64,000 nucleotides of DNA from assembly GCF_907164915.1 (NCBI RefSeq), contig NC_061869.1, positions 26,653,616 to 26,717,615 of the forward strand, in the 5' to 3' direction. The notes under the pieces are model-generated. The model had not been told where the DNA came from. It saw only the letters and a list, made by a program, of their open reading frames with translations, and made no database searches. Source of the stretch: Impatiens glandulifera (Eukaryota > Streptophyta > Magnoliopsida > Ericales > Balsaminaceae). How positions within the stretch are numbered: the first letter of the stretch is position 1; each line of letters opens with the position of its first letter. A program made the translations under genes and the position numbers. This document shows positions 44,077 to 56,708 of the stretch, piece after piece.

Positions 44077-44949
44077 AGGTTCTCAGCTATTTGGTAGATA
44101 TGCTAACAAGATCAGGGAACTAACTTCATCCCACAATCAATCTCAACAGATAGTAGTTAATTCACAATTGTATTGAATTCATTCAAATAAGTAGTGATAG
44201 AGATACCATCAACTATTCTTAAGTGAAAGAGTCGTTTCATTAGATGTACCTTGTTGTTAGAAGATGGTTTCTCATACTTATTTGAAAAAGCTTTCATCAG
44301 ACCATGGTGGTCTTCTCATTTGCTACATTGTGAGCAACGTCTTAGCTAGCGTCAATCAGATAACACCCAAAACCTGTCTATTAAGGAGTTTCCATTCAGA
44401 TTCATCCATCTTCTCTTATTTCTCACTCAAAGGAACATGAAGCTTCTATCAATAGAGATAATCTTCAATTTGCATTCTCTAGAAGACATAATCTGTCCCA
44501 TCGAATCTTCCAATCCTATATTGTTCTCACTTGCCATCGTTTCCAATGCTCAGATCTAGCATAGCTGCTCTGATACCAGTTGTTAGGATTTGTATCTCCG
44601 AAATTCGACCTACCTGAAACGATCTGTAAAAACACTCAAGAAAGAAGAACACGAGAAGACACAAATTTATAGTGGTTCACTCAAATTGAACTACGTTCAT
44701 TTCAACCACCACCAGATTTCACTATGAAGAAGAAGAAGAAATACAGAGTTTTTTGCTTCACACTTTATCTCTCTAGAATTATGTCAAAAACTTGTAAACT
44801 CTTAATATTCACATATTTATAGGGTAAACATTCAGGTAATAAACTTAAATAACTCTTGGTCAGACGTAAGCCAAAACCAAATACAAACTCAATAAACTCT
44901 AATTAACACTTGTAGAGTTTATTATAAGTGCAAGCTCCATAACTCAACA

Positions 44950-47900
44950 GGTTTAAGCTGTTGACCTAGAGAACCATTTATGAGGGTACAAAAATGGTCG
45001 GTTATTGTGTTTCGAGTAAAAATGATAAGGTCAATAACGACGAACAATATTACATTATAGTGACAGTTTATAACTCCACCCGACAACCATTATAATTGCC
45101 ATATAAAATGCAATAAATGATACAAGAATAATATATATATATATATAAAAGAGTGTTGTATGAGCATTATATATATAAAATGCATTATAAAAACTGTTAA
45201 TATCTAAAAAAAATGTTCGAAGAGACCTGTGAAAAAAAGGCGAAAAATCAAATTACGCAGAAAATGATGAAAATTAACATCTGGATTGAAAATATTTTTG
45301 TGATTTTAAATATATCGATTTTATAATTTTTGGACAAGCGATTTAAAAATGATGACTTTGTAGAGTTTGAGAAAAATTTAAGTTTTCGACCTTGCCTTAT
45401 CAAAATTATTTGTTGTGTTTTTTTTTCAAATATTATTTTCATTTTTTTTGAATTTATAAGAAATAATTAAAAGCATGTAAACACAAAATAAACAAAAAAA
45501 GAAAATGCAAAAATAAGAATACAAACAGATCCAAGCGTCTAGGGTTAGTTCCGCACCTGAATCACGAACAATGTTCAAGTGAAGAGTCGTCGCATGTAAA
45601 AAAAACTCTGTCGAGGCGTCGATCCATGCTTCATTCGCGTGTAGGGAAAACTCGATCGGAGACACAATCTGGGTCAAGAGTGATTCTCGGTTGTTCCCTT
45701 GGTCGGAAACAATGCTGAGATTCCAACCTCGGTCGCAACACAGGTTGTGATTAGTTTACTCAGTCGAAAATGAGGCCACGATGATCGGGCTCTCTTTCGT
45801 AGATCTCCCTCCACGTTGGCTCTCAATCGGTGGGCCTAACACACAAAATATGTATTAATCTTGAGCCCGTGTCCTCGAACAAGGACCCAAGAACACGTTA
45901 TAATAAAAAAAAGTTTAAATTTTAAATTTGGTGTTGTTTTATTAAAAGGTGAATGACACGTTCTCGTTTATAGAAAGTTCTTATATCATCATTACGAACG
46001 TAATATGCAAGCAATTTGATAAAAGAAACACAATAACAAAGAAGAAAATAAAAATGTCAAAAATAAAGATTAATTTAATCGCCCTTTTAATTCATTTGGT
46101 ACATTTTTAGAACATTCTAAGAGTTTTGATTTTCTAAGCAAAAAGGCCTAGTATGTAATCTCGGTGCCTAAACCTAAGTGTTTTGCCTTGGATTTTTGTA
46201 CCTATTATCACAAAGTTATTCAAAAACTCTATAAGGAATCCTTTCTATTTCATTCCACGTTTGTATTTTCAATTTATAATAAATAAATCTTTTACTATAT
46301 TTGAATGAGCTGTTTGTATGTTGATTGAATTATAAATTGATTGCATCTTAGTTAAATTGTTAAATAAAGTTCACATCTTACAAAATCATGAAATCAACCT
46401 AGAATAAAAACAACAAAATTTGATTAAATGGTTTTAAATTGTTTGAGGACGAGGGCTCTACAACATGTATAATGTTGTATAATAAATGAATTAGAAGTTT
46501 ATACCTCCTAAAAACATCTTTTAGAGCAAAATAAAAAATATTGTTCTAGAAATATTCACAATTTCTTTGATTTGATAACCGATTGATGTTATGAATGCTG
46601 ATTTGATGTTGATACTGTAATGAAAACCAACGTTTTAGCCCAAAATATTTAAATTTTTAATTGTTTTAAGATACTATGTCTTTGCTGTAGTTTTTTTGTT
46701 TTATGTTAATGTCGTCCGACCGACCCATGCTTAGTTTTTAACCGCAAATTGGAGCTTCTTATGAGGTTTCTAATTGAGGAAATGACCGATGACCATTCAT
46801 GGTCAATTTTCCTAGATTCTAACTTAAAAACAAATTGTTTATTTGATTGCTTTGTTTAATTTTTGTTTGTTTGATGTGTTTTTATTCATTTATAATATTT
46901 TATTTATTTCATTATCATAATAAACTAGTAAAAATTCTTAAGATATAAAAAGAATTCCGGATAAGGGCCTGATTGGTCACAAACTTGAGTTTTATATAAT
47001 TTTATAGTGTCATACCTTCTAAAATTTTTGTCCAGTCGATATATTTATGATATATTTTTCAACATGTCTCTATGAACGTTTTTAAAATGTTAAAATTATT
47101 ATCATGCTCTCCATGTCTCTATGAACGTTTTTAAAATGTTAAAATTATTATCATGCTCTCTTATGTATATTATGCTCATCTAATACTCTCTTTTGTATAA
47201 TACTCTCTTTTGTAGGATTTTGTATATTTGCAACATGTATTTTTATTCTTTTATTAATCATTGTATTTATTCAGATATATTTTAGCTTGTTATAAACCAT
47301 TACAAATATCACATTAATGTGGGCAATCATATTTACCATTAAGGTTAATATGGTAGGATAATTTAAATAATTATTTAAAAACACATAAAATATACGATTA
47401 CAAATAATATTTTCTAAAAGGGTAAAAAATATAGTAGTAGACACCTTATAAGTAAACAGGCATGTGAGTATAGTGTTGAGGCCCTTTTCCACACCTAACC
47501 AAGCTTTGTGCCCATAAAATGAAATCTCTCATTCGTGGTGTTCATACACCAAAAATTATATTTTCCTAATTTTGTAAAAAAAAATCAGTTGACGACTATT
47601 TTTTCATTAGATTTTACTCTTTAAATAAAAAAATAAACTAAAAAAATAGACATATGTCAACCTATTATTTTATTCTCAATTTTGGTTGGTATTCGACGAG
47701 AAGATAAGTTATGGAGATTACTATAAAGTCTAGTTTTTATTTCAAAGACTATTCAATTTTAATAAGAGTAATCTTTTTAAGCGCCGCAAGCTAAAAATCT
47801 AAGCGATTTGTTTTTTTTTATCGTGTACAGTTTCTAGTAATTTTTTTGGGAATATTATTTCTTATCTGGAAACAAATTTTTGGCCAATACTTTTTATTTT

Positions 47901-48180
47901 TTTATATTTTAAAACCTTTTTGTCCTTCGTGCATTTGAGCTCCAAGAGCTCTTTACTTTGAGGTATTATAGTGTGCGTCGTGCGACATCACCTCTGTATC
48001 TAATCTTACGTGCTAAGATTCGTCAATGTGGAATGATAATTTGTCCCTTTATTGAGAGATGTTCTCTGAGCTTATAAACTTTGGAAAAAAATCAGTGTTA
48101 GACATTTCCAATTGAGTAAGGATCATGATTGGCAACGAATGGGACATTCCAATTGAGGAACTTCCTTACATCAGCGCGTC
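44950..48180. other. unassigned AT-rich region
   Basis: No domain, LTR pair or splice-linked exon set recognised. Locally less AT-rich at about 45530-45840 (CG-containing phrases around CGATCGGAGACAC), possibly an old LTR or UTR piece. (AT)n at about 45130-45147. A pair of CCTCGTCCTCGAAC/GAGGACGAGGGC-like words near 45876 and 46445 is too short to interpret. Confidence 0.35.
47063..47160. repeat. perfect 49-bp tandem duplication
   Basis: The unit beginning CATGTCTCTATGAACGTTTT occurs at 47063 and again at 47112 with no difference. Perfect identity in otherwise decayed DNA implies a recent slippage-type duplication, or an assembly artefact. Confidence 0.9.
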
Positions 48181-48199
48181 CTTCGGATCATCTTCGTCG

Positions 48200-49400
48200 A
48201 CGGGACAACTCTCTCTTACCATGGAATCCATAGACATGAAAATCCTTATACCATTTCCTCGAGACTCATTGACTTGTTTGTGAAAAAATTGGTACTACAA
48301 CCTTCGTAGTACTCGTCATTGAGATTTTCGATCATAAGATTGATTTGAACTTGTTCAGTAAGGATAGTGTCGATATCCGACACTACAACCTTCCACTTGT
48401 TAATAAAAGATTCGAACGACTCCTTTTCCCCTACTTAATGAATTTTAAGTCACACTTAGTGACTTTTAGAGTGATGTACATATTGTACCTTTACGTGAAA
48501 GCGTCACCAAGCTCATTAACTAAGGTAAACCTGAAAATCCTTTTTCCTAGGTACCATCGTGAATCTTTTCCCGTTATATAACGGGAAAACATATGAAGAA
48601 ATGTGTGAATATTCAACTAGTGAGGTCCCACAACATCTAAGTATTTGTCGAATACAATGTGGGATATTAGTTTCCAAAAAACTTTTCAAGATCGGGTAAC
48701 AACAACTCATGAGGGATCGATCTCTTTAAAGCTTTTATAACCTTTTTTTCCAATCATAGGTTGTTTTTAAAAGTTTAGGGTTTGCATCTTCACCTTCGTT
48801 GCCCTCAGATTAACAATAAGGTAATGGTTTTCCAAAATGTGTGATGGTACCCGTTAGTAGTGGCGACCATGACACTAGTAGGAAAAGAAGTAGAAAAGTT
48901 CCTACATGCATTCCTCTATGAAAATGGAGGATCATTAGCATTGACATGCATGGAATCCTAGCTATATGAATCATAACCGTTATTAGAATCAATGTATTTA
49001 GAGGGCTCCCATTTTTAGTAGGGACACTAGAATTTCGACCTCTAGTTGATCGAACATACGCAACGACAGAGATTTGAGCATACATGGAGTGGTAACATTG
49101 CTCATGAACTGGGATGACAATTGGATTGAATGTAATTGCATCATGCACCTGAGATTAGGCATGATGCACAAAAATAGGGTGGAATGACTCTCGTGGTTGG
49201 TTACAACCAACGATAACAACATGAGTGGGTGCCGACACTACTATCATCTTTTCAGCGTTGGCACTAAGAACATGGATGTCCTCGGAAATCTTGGTGATGG
49301 CTATCATCACGGCTTCAACATGTCCTACATCTCATTTTTCCTAGTTGGAGGGAATGGTGGAGGTGTGTTTGAACCTTCGGCCATGCTTGGATTTTTAATC
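48200..49400 (-). pseudogene. Ty3/gypsy gag remnant
   Basis: Near its 5' side the minus strand reads MAEGSNTPPPFPPTRKNEM and a stop. Further on it reads ESFINKWKVVVSDIDTILTE, then LMIENLNDEYYEGCSTNFF and SMSLEEMV. The second part fits the gypsy retrotransposon-gag domain (a Trp-containing helix, 'L...Y', then a 'F.dL...g' block). The intervening 700 bp have many stops. No protease, RT or integrase accompanies it. The assignment rests on the gag core pattern only. Confidence 0.55.
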
Positions 49401-49690
49401 ACAGTAATTATGAACCTACCTGTAAGTGGGTCTGGTTGAGGGGTCGTGGTACAAGGTGTACACGAATGTCCTGAAGAAAAAGTGTCATATCAGCGTACTG
49501 TCTCAATTTCTCATTTTAAATGCATTTTACATTCATTAAAATAAATGCAAACATGTCCTAAGTAGAAATAGACGTTCAAAGTAGATAACTGGATTTTCAT
49601 TGATAAAAGTTACACCACAAAGGATAGCTTTCTTACAATCATAGAGTAATGCACATGACATAAATAAAAAAAATACAAATTTATGCATAG
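49401..49690. other. unassigned sequence between gag remnant and LTR-like arm
   Basis: AT-rich, with no primer-binding site found. It would be the 5' leader of the gag remnant if that element were intact. Confidence 0.3.
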
Positions 49691-51434
49691 TGTAAGCACT
49701 AAAAATTTACATTTCAGATTATTATATTAAATTAATTATTTTGAATAAATTTTTAAATAAATAAAATCAAAATAATTAACCCCATGGCAAAAAACCCAAT
49801 TAAAACAATTAATTAGAATTAATTATTGTGGTAATTAGTAAAATAAAATAAGGGTTAAGGCCAAAAAAAAATTATTTGGGATAAATGTTGTACCCATTCT
49901 ATCTCAAAATAATTTTAGAAAATTAAAGTAAAAAAATTAAATAATTTAGAATTAATTGTTGTATCAATTTCATCTAAAACAATTATTTATTTAACCCTAA
50001 AAATATATTAAAAAAAATAAATTTGTAAAATAATTTTCATATTTTATGTATTTATAAAGATCAAAATTAAGTCAAAAGGGTAAAAGAAAATTCAATTTCA
50101 AACAAACAATTACGGATTTAAAAAAAATTGTGATCGGATGTAACCAAAACTAGAGGAAGAACGCTACAACCAAATGCGAGGCCATCGGACGACGCCAGGA
50201 TCTCATCCATCGATCTAGGTGCGCCATGTAGCCCGCTGGAATGGAGGTAACATGCGTCCGCACTGCACCCTATAAACTAACAAGACGTTAGCCCTATTAG
50301 TCAGAACGCTAACCTAATTCCCAAACACTGACTAAAGCCCAAATACGCTCAAAACGACATCATTTGAGCACAATCTTCATCTCCAATGCGACACCGAAGC
50401 AGATAAGATCAAAGATTCGTCTTTGATTTTCTCTTTTTTGAACTCCATTGTTAGTCAAGCATTTTGGATGATTTAAAGTTTGATATGATCACTCTAAGAT
50501 GGTGATCATTTCTCCTAAAAGAATAGGGATGATTCATCCTATTCCGGCCAACTTGACGAAGACCATCGAAAATACCATAAATGAATTTTGGCTAATTCAA
50601 TCCAATTAAAGCCTCAACTGACCTTGGGAAATTATAAATAACCCCCTAAGTCGATCCGAAGGCAAAAGATCCACTCTCCACCTACCAATCCTCGATTTCA
50701 GAAATCTACCATTAAAACTTCAAGCTTTTGTATTTTTTCGAAACTTTGGATAATCCTTAAAGCTTGTATATGAGAATTCTAACAGTTTCTCTAAGGTCTA
50801 AGGAGTGTTCTTCAATCCTTAGTAAGGTTCCAATCACCCTCTAATTCATACTAACAGTTTGAATTTAAAATTTTATATTTCAAATTACATAAGCTTGTAT
50901 GCTTGCTGTTTATGGTGTTTTTATCGTTGACGATTGATCCTAGGACCATTTAGAAATTATCTAGATAAGATAGAACCGATCAATCGGTCTTACAAACAAA
51001 AACCAAATTTGAATTTTAAAATCTAAAAATCGAGTTTCCTGTTCTTGGGTTAATTATGTTGAATCATAACTTATAAATCATCCCAACATGATTGTAATAG
51101 TGTTGAGAAACTATTTGGATCATGTTTGATCCATCCCGATCATGTTTAATTAAAATCAAATATTCAAAAATAATTGAAATTTATGTGTTCTTAAATTGGT
51201 CAAAACGATTAGTCAATGTTCTTGTTTTGGTACCAATCAAATATATGTAGTATAATGAAGTTATTGGATAGCTCGTTATACTTCAAAACAACTTTAAAAT
51301 AAAACCCAATTTTTAATCACAATCTGTTTTGAACAAATTGATTATCATCCAAGTTGATTCATACCTTGCGATGATGATCAACATGTTCTTGAGAGCTTTG
51401 TGAAGTTACCAAAACCCTTGGATAAAAGAATCTG
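49691..51434 (+). repeat. LTR-like sequence, left arm of a large inverted repeat
   Basis: Starts TGTAAGCACTAAAAATT, an LTR-like beginning seen in several plant gypsy groups. A TATA-like TTATAAATAACC lies at about 50631, with long AT-rich U3-like sequence before it. From about 50125 onward it is matched in inverted orientation by 51459-52726. Shared words include CCTTGGTAAGG/CCTTAGTAAGG, AAGCTTGTATGCTTG, TTTGGATCATGTTTGATCCA and ATTGAAATTTATGTGTTCTT. Similarity is perhaps 75-85% with indels. Confidence 0.65.
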
Positions 51435-51458
51435 AGCTTTGTGAAATTAAATTTTTAG

Positions 51459-52726
51459 CTTGGATTCTTTGTTCCAAGGGTTTGGGTAACTTCACAAATC
51501 TTACAGGAACATGTTGATCATCATCTCAATGTATTAATCAAACTGAATGATGATCAATGTTTTCAAAAATGTTTGTGATAAAAAATTGGAGTTTTGATTT
51601 TAAAGCTATTTTGTAGTGTAAGGTACTACCCAATAGCTTCCTTATATTGTATATACTTGATTGTTACCAAAACAAGAACACTGACTAATCATTTTGACCA
51701 ATTTAAGAACACATAAATTTCAATTATTTTTGAATATTTTGATTTTGATCAAACATGATCGGGATGGATCAAACATGATCGGGATGGATCAAACATGATC
51801 CAAATAGATTCCCAACATCATTACAATCATTTTAGATTAATTGATCGGTTCTATCATTTTCAGATAGTTTCTAATTTATCCTAGGATCAGTTTCTATACA
51901 TAAAACATTATAAACAACAAGCATACAAGCTTATACAATTCGAAATATACAAATTTTTTATTCAAATTGGGAATATGAATTATAGGATGATTAGAACCTT
52001 ACCAAGGATTGGAGAACACTACTTGATCCTTAGGGAAGTTTTTGGGATGCACAAATTCAATCATTAAGGCCTCAAACCAAAAGTTCGAAAAATATGAAAG
52101 CTTTAAGCTTTTATGGAGGATTTTTTATTTTTTTATTTGAAGAGGGTGAGTTGATTCCTTGGATTGGGAATAACACATGGGTCTATTTATAGCTGCCCTG
52201 AGTCGGTGGAGGCTTCAAGTGGCCTAAATCAGCCAAAAGACATTAATGACGTTTTGACTTTTCTTGAGCCAATTTGTTGAATATGGATGAATTATCCCTA
52301 TTTTGATAGAGTGTAATGATCACAATGGTAGGTAATCATTTCAAACATTAAATCAATCGAAATGTTTGACTAAAGGCTGAGTTCCGAATTGGAGAAATTG
52401 AAGACGGATGTTCATCTTTATCTGCCCGGCGTCGCGATGAAGAAGAAGACTAGAGATAAAAATGGTGTCATTTTGTGCGTGTCTAATATTTGCGAAGTGT
52501 TTCATTAGTGATTCGTCAATGTTTGGCATTCCGCCAGTGTTTCGATGGGCGAAGGTAATGTTTGCATTAGCTGCTCACCTACGTCCCGGGAGCGCAATAC
52601 TTTTGCTACAACGGGCTACGCGACTTGCTCTTAGGCGTTGGATGAGAATCTAGCGTCCATCTGATGGATGTGGCTCCTACTGTAACTCTTCCTTCTATTT
52701 TCAGCTCCACCCGATTATAAATTTAT
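51459..52726 (-). repeat. LTR-like sequence, right arm of the large inverted repeat
   Basis: Inverted copy of 50125-51434, separated from it by about 24 bp. On the minus strand it has its own TATA-like CTATAAATAGACC (about 52180-52193). It carries a local expansion, with GATCGGGATGGATCAAACAT repeated in tandem at about 51759-51798, of which the left arm has one unit. It ends at 52726, so the first 430 bp of the LTR-like unit seen at 49691-50124 are missing on this side. Confidence 0.7.
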
Positions 52727-52732
52727 TTTTGA

Positions 52733-53400
52733 TAGGATCGGTGTTACCAATAGAGACTAGGGTCTGACTATTGTTAACAACTTACAATAAACTCTTCGAT
52801 AATAATTCTGTGAGGGATTAGTATTTATTTCTATTCTTCACAAATCCTCCAAACTTTTGAAACGAATTCAAGTGTGGAAGTTTTCGTCGGATTTGAAGTT
52901 TTGAACAACCGAATGTAAAAGGCAGAAAATAAAGAACACAAGGAGTTTTATGAATGTTCGGAGATAAAACTCATATGTCACCCCTTCTTCCACAACCGGA
53001 ATAATATCTACAAAATACTTTGATAGGATTAGTGTAATCAATAGAGACGGGGGTCTAACTATTGATGACAACTTCTGGAAAACGGTTTGATATAAATCCT
53101 GTTAGGGATTTATATCACTATCTATTCTTCACAAACCCTTGCAAACTCTTGAAGCGATTCAAGTGCGGAAACGTTTGCTCAGGTTTGAAGCTAAGAACCA
53201 ATGAAAGAAGAGAAGACATAATATAAATGACACAACGATTTTTTTATGGATGTTCGGAGCAAACTCTCCTACGTCACCCCTTCTTCCAACCACCAGAAGG
53301 ATTCACTATACTTATTTGAATCAAATACAGTTTACTGGCTAACTAACTGTTGAACAGAACAGACTTTGTTCAACTTACAATATGTTTAAGAATTTCACTC
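52733..53400 (+). mobile_element. two tandem LTR fragments related to the Copia-2 LTR
   Basis: Two head-to-tail segments (52733-53021 and 53022-53400) share (A/T)TAGGAT(C/T)GG..., CAATAGAGAC, TTCTATTCTTCACAAA, TTCAAGTG(T/C)GGAA, TTATG(A/G)ATGTTCGGAG and GTCACCCCTTCTTCCA. The same order of words is found on the minus strand at 28200-27880, in the Copia-2 LTR. They are truncated relatives in plus orientation. The second is cut at about 53475 by the chromovirus LTR. Confidence 0.65.
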
Positions 53401-53474
53401 AGCTAGACAAATTTTGATTCGCTCTTGAACTTAAATATTTACAGATCAGAAAGTACAAGAGTATGAGATTGATA

Positions 53475-54937
53475 GCACCATTAGACAGTAAGAAAGGACC
53501 CAAAGTAGAAGTCAAGTGTTTATACAAAATGACAAGTAAATCTAGCAACATCGGTCCCTCCTCGCACACTCTCTCCAACAACTTGCTCCTCTCTAAGCCT
53601 CATTCCTTCAAGTGTATAAAAGCTAAGACTGAGTACCTACACCACACACAAGCATAGTGAGTCTAATGACTCAGCAAGCAATTAAGTATTTTAAAACCTT
53701 CTAGAATGCTTTGCCTTTAAAAGGAAGATATATGCATAAAAATGTTCATCATTTAAAAAGAGATGATCAGTCAATAAAAACCATTGGCATGTTTAGAAAA
53801 TAAGAGTTCATGGGGCCTATATAGTAACATCTTGAGACATATTTGACCCTACACCATTCAGAGCTGATCCTGAAGGTAAGGAATCCATTTGAGCCGTATT
53901 TGGAAAAGCACACTTAGTATTCCATCCCTAAAAGCCCTTAACTTGTTTGGACCGTCTTTTAGTTGGGCAGCAGTAAATAGAGCTCATGCTAGATACTCTA
54001 GTATCTTAAATAATCATCTAGTATATTTGGAATTAACTGACTAGAGCTCATGCCAGCCAACCTCCTCCTATTTCCGTCAATACTCATTCATCAATAATAT
54101 GCGCCCATATATTCATAAATCATAAGGGTTTCTGTTTTATAATAATATATACTTAACAAATCATGGAAACCCTATCATTTCTGGAAAACATGATGACCTT
54201 TGTCATACTTGAGAAAACAGATTGTTTATAAACCAAGTTTGTCAATAAAAACTATATTTTTCCATAGAAACGTGTATTTTAAACATATATGAAAATTATG
54301 CAGAAAGCACTTGAGATACATAGATATGTGTGGTGTAAGAGTGAGTTTAAGAAAAGGCTTGCCGTAATTTCGAAACTGGATAAGAAGATGGTCTTGGCTA
54401 GGGTTTTCTCTTGCTTTGGAGAAAAGCTCCTAAGTCTTTCTTAAAGAGAGAGAACTGAATTTCCAAATGAATCAAGATAATGGGGGTAGGATGAGCTAAG
54501 AGTTTCTATACTAAGTGGAAAGCACGCAGCTGGGTTAAGTGGGAAGCATGCAATGGGTTAGGGTGGAATATTATTAAGCAGTCAAGTGTTTAAATTAAAT
54601 GATAAGCAAGTGGGTTTAATTAGTGACTAAAGAGGAAATTAAATTAGGATAATACTTATCCTAATTTTCTGGCGGGTCCCCTTAAATGGGTCCCTTCAAC
54701 TTGCTGTTTTAGGAATAATGCCTAAATATAAATTATAAGCCTCTTCTACATGGTTTCTTCTACATATTGTTCCACAATATAATTGATACAACATTTTAAA
54801 TCTCAGCCCCTAATAATAATAACAAGTCTATTCCTAAAGATGACTTATAAGTGAGTACATAAGGGTGAACATTCCAACAATGGACCCTTGACCCTACTAG
54901 CCTTTCATAATAGGAAAAGGTGAGCTTGGGAATAACA
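53475..54937 (-). repeat. chromovirus 3' LTR, outer end missing
   Basis: Begins at GCACCATTAGACAGTAAG, which corresponds to base 209 of the right LTR, so the outer 208 bp are gone. It ends GGGAATAACA next to the polypurine tract. Relative to the right LTR it contains about 50 extra bases near 54490-54545 (AAGCACGCAGCTGGGTTAAG region), apparently a short local duplication here or a deletion in the other copy. Confidence 0.85.
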
Positions 54938-54975
54938 ATTCTACCCTACTTATAAAAATTTCGACCTCGAAATTT

Positions 54976-55717
54976 AGTTACAGAACAGTTCAAGATAATT
55001 TTGTTGCATATCCTGTTCTGCTTCCCAGGTGGCTTCTTCTATTGAACTATTGTGCCAAAGCACCTTGACCATACTTACTTCCTTATTTCTTAGCTTCCTA
55101 TTTTGCCTGGCCAGGATTTGGGTTGGTCTTTCTTCATATGATAGATCATTTGCTAATTGTACCTCTTCATAATGAATTACATGGTTGGCATTAGGATTTC
55201 ACTTCCTCAAATTGGAGAAATGGAATATATTATGAATAGCAGCAAGGTTGGAAGGTAATGCTATTCTATAAGAAACATCACCAACTGCCTCCAGAATCTC
55301 AAAAGGCCCTATAGATCTGGGATTCAACTTTCCCTTCTTTCCAAACCTAATGATACCTTTGTAGGGAGATACTTTGAGAAATACATGGTTGCCTTTGTTG
55401 AAGATGATATCCCTGCGCTTCTTATCTGCGTAGCTCTTCTGTCTGCTTTGAACCGTTAACAACATTTCCCTAATATTGCTAACTAAAGAAACTGTGCTAG
55501 AGACGATCTCTAGCCCATTTAACATTCTTTCCACAACTTCATCCCAACGCAGAGGAGTTCTACATTTCTTCCCATATAATGCTTCAAAGGGTTCCATGCC
55601 AATAAAAGATTGAAAACTGTTATTGTAGGCAAACTCTACTAATGGAAGCCTTGATTCCCAATCACCACCAAAATCTATAAGGCATGCCCTTAGCAGATCT
55701 TCTAGGATTTGGATCAC
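54976..55717 (-). pseudogene. chromovirus integrase C-terminus and chromodomain
   Basis: 55717-55199 contains the end of the integrase core (LPLVEFAYNNSFQSFIGM, EALYGKKCRTPL) and the GPFEI linker (PRSIGPFEILEAVGDVSYRI, HNIFHFSNLRK). A TGA at 55199-55201 interrupts it. The same frame then continues to about 54976 with the chromodomain: ERPTQILARQNRKLRN, VSMVKVLWHN, EEATWEAEQDM. Chromovirus chromodomains steer integration to heterochromatin marks. Between 55720 and 56700 the rest of the integrase (HHCC zinc finger, DDE core) is only partly readable, with stops. Confidence 0.85.
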
Positions 55718-56708
55718 TCTTTCAGATTGGCCATCTGTTTGGGGTGAAATGCAGTACTGAATGCTAGCTTCGTCCCCAGACCCTTGTGCAAGCTTTCCCA
55801 GAAGTGTGAGGTGAAAAGAGGATCTCGGTCGGACACGATTCTTGTTAGAATGTCGTGGAGTCTAACGATCTCTTGTCAGTACAACTCCGCGTATTGATTC
55901 ATTGAGAAAGTTGTCTTTACCGGTAGGAAATGTGCTGACTTAGTAAGACGATAGAGTATTACCCATATGGCATTCATTTTTCTCAACGTCAAAGGTAATC
56001 CAACAACAAAGTCCATGACAATATCGTCCCATTTCGAAACAGGTATGGGTAGTGATCAGAGAAGTCCAGTAGGCCTTTGACGCTCCACCTTAACTTGCTG
56101 GAAAGTTAAGCACTCACTAACGTACTTAATGATATCCTTCTTCATACCAGGCCACCAATACAACATCTGCAGATCTTTGAACATTTTGGTGCTTCATGGA
56201 TTAATAGAATATGGAGTAGTATGTGCCTCAACCAATAATTCCTGCCTTAAAGAACATACTAAAGGTAACCATAGCTGATTCCTGTGATACACTAGATTAT
56301 TCCTAGTGTTATACAAAGGTGTCTCCCTCTTCTCATCTCTTTACTTTCATAAGGTGAGTTGTGGTTCATCATCTTGTCCCAACATAATTCTTTCTACAAG
56401 ATCAGGAACAATGGCTAGAGTTGCAAGAATGCAATCCTGCCTTGGCTCAATCATAGCCAAATCTAATTTTTCAAACTCTTGAATCAGGTCAAACTGGTAG
56501 TGATTTGATTAAGCGTACTTGACTTACGGCTTAAGGCATCAACTACAACATTGGCCCTCCCCAATTGATAAACAATTTCACAGTCATAATCTTTCACCAG
56601 CTCTATCCAACGCCGCTGCTTCATATTCAACTCCTTTTGAGTAAATAAATACTTCAAACTTTGATGGTCGGTAAAAATTTGAGACTTCTCCCCATAAAGA
56701 TAGTGCCT

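Larger units (their letters stand above)
40389..44949 (-). mobile_element. Copia-3: full-length but old Ty1/copia element, 4561 bp
   Basis: Two 369-bp LTRs (40389-40757 and 44581-44949) start TGTTA and end CTCAACA. By eye they differ at roughly 40 sites (about 11%). The primer site complementary to initiator-Met tRNA (CTCTGATACCA) lies at 44568-44578, just before the right LTR. The polypurine tract (TATGTGGGAGATT on the minus strand) abuts the left LTR. Flanking pentamers GATTT and GGTTT match at 4 of 5 positions, consistent with an aged target duplication. The pol frame is heavily broken. Confidence 0.9.

Noticed and set aside
48810..49222. Overlapping minus frames as a host protein
   Set aside because: They are short, overlap in two frames and sit between recognisable gag pieces of a gypsy element.
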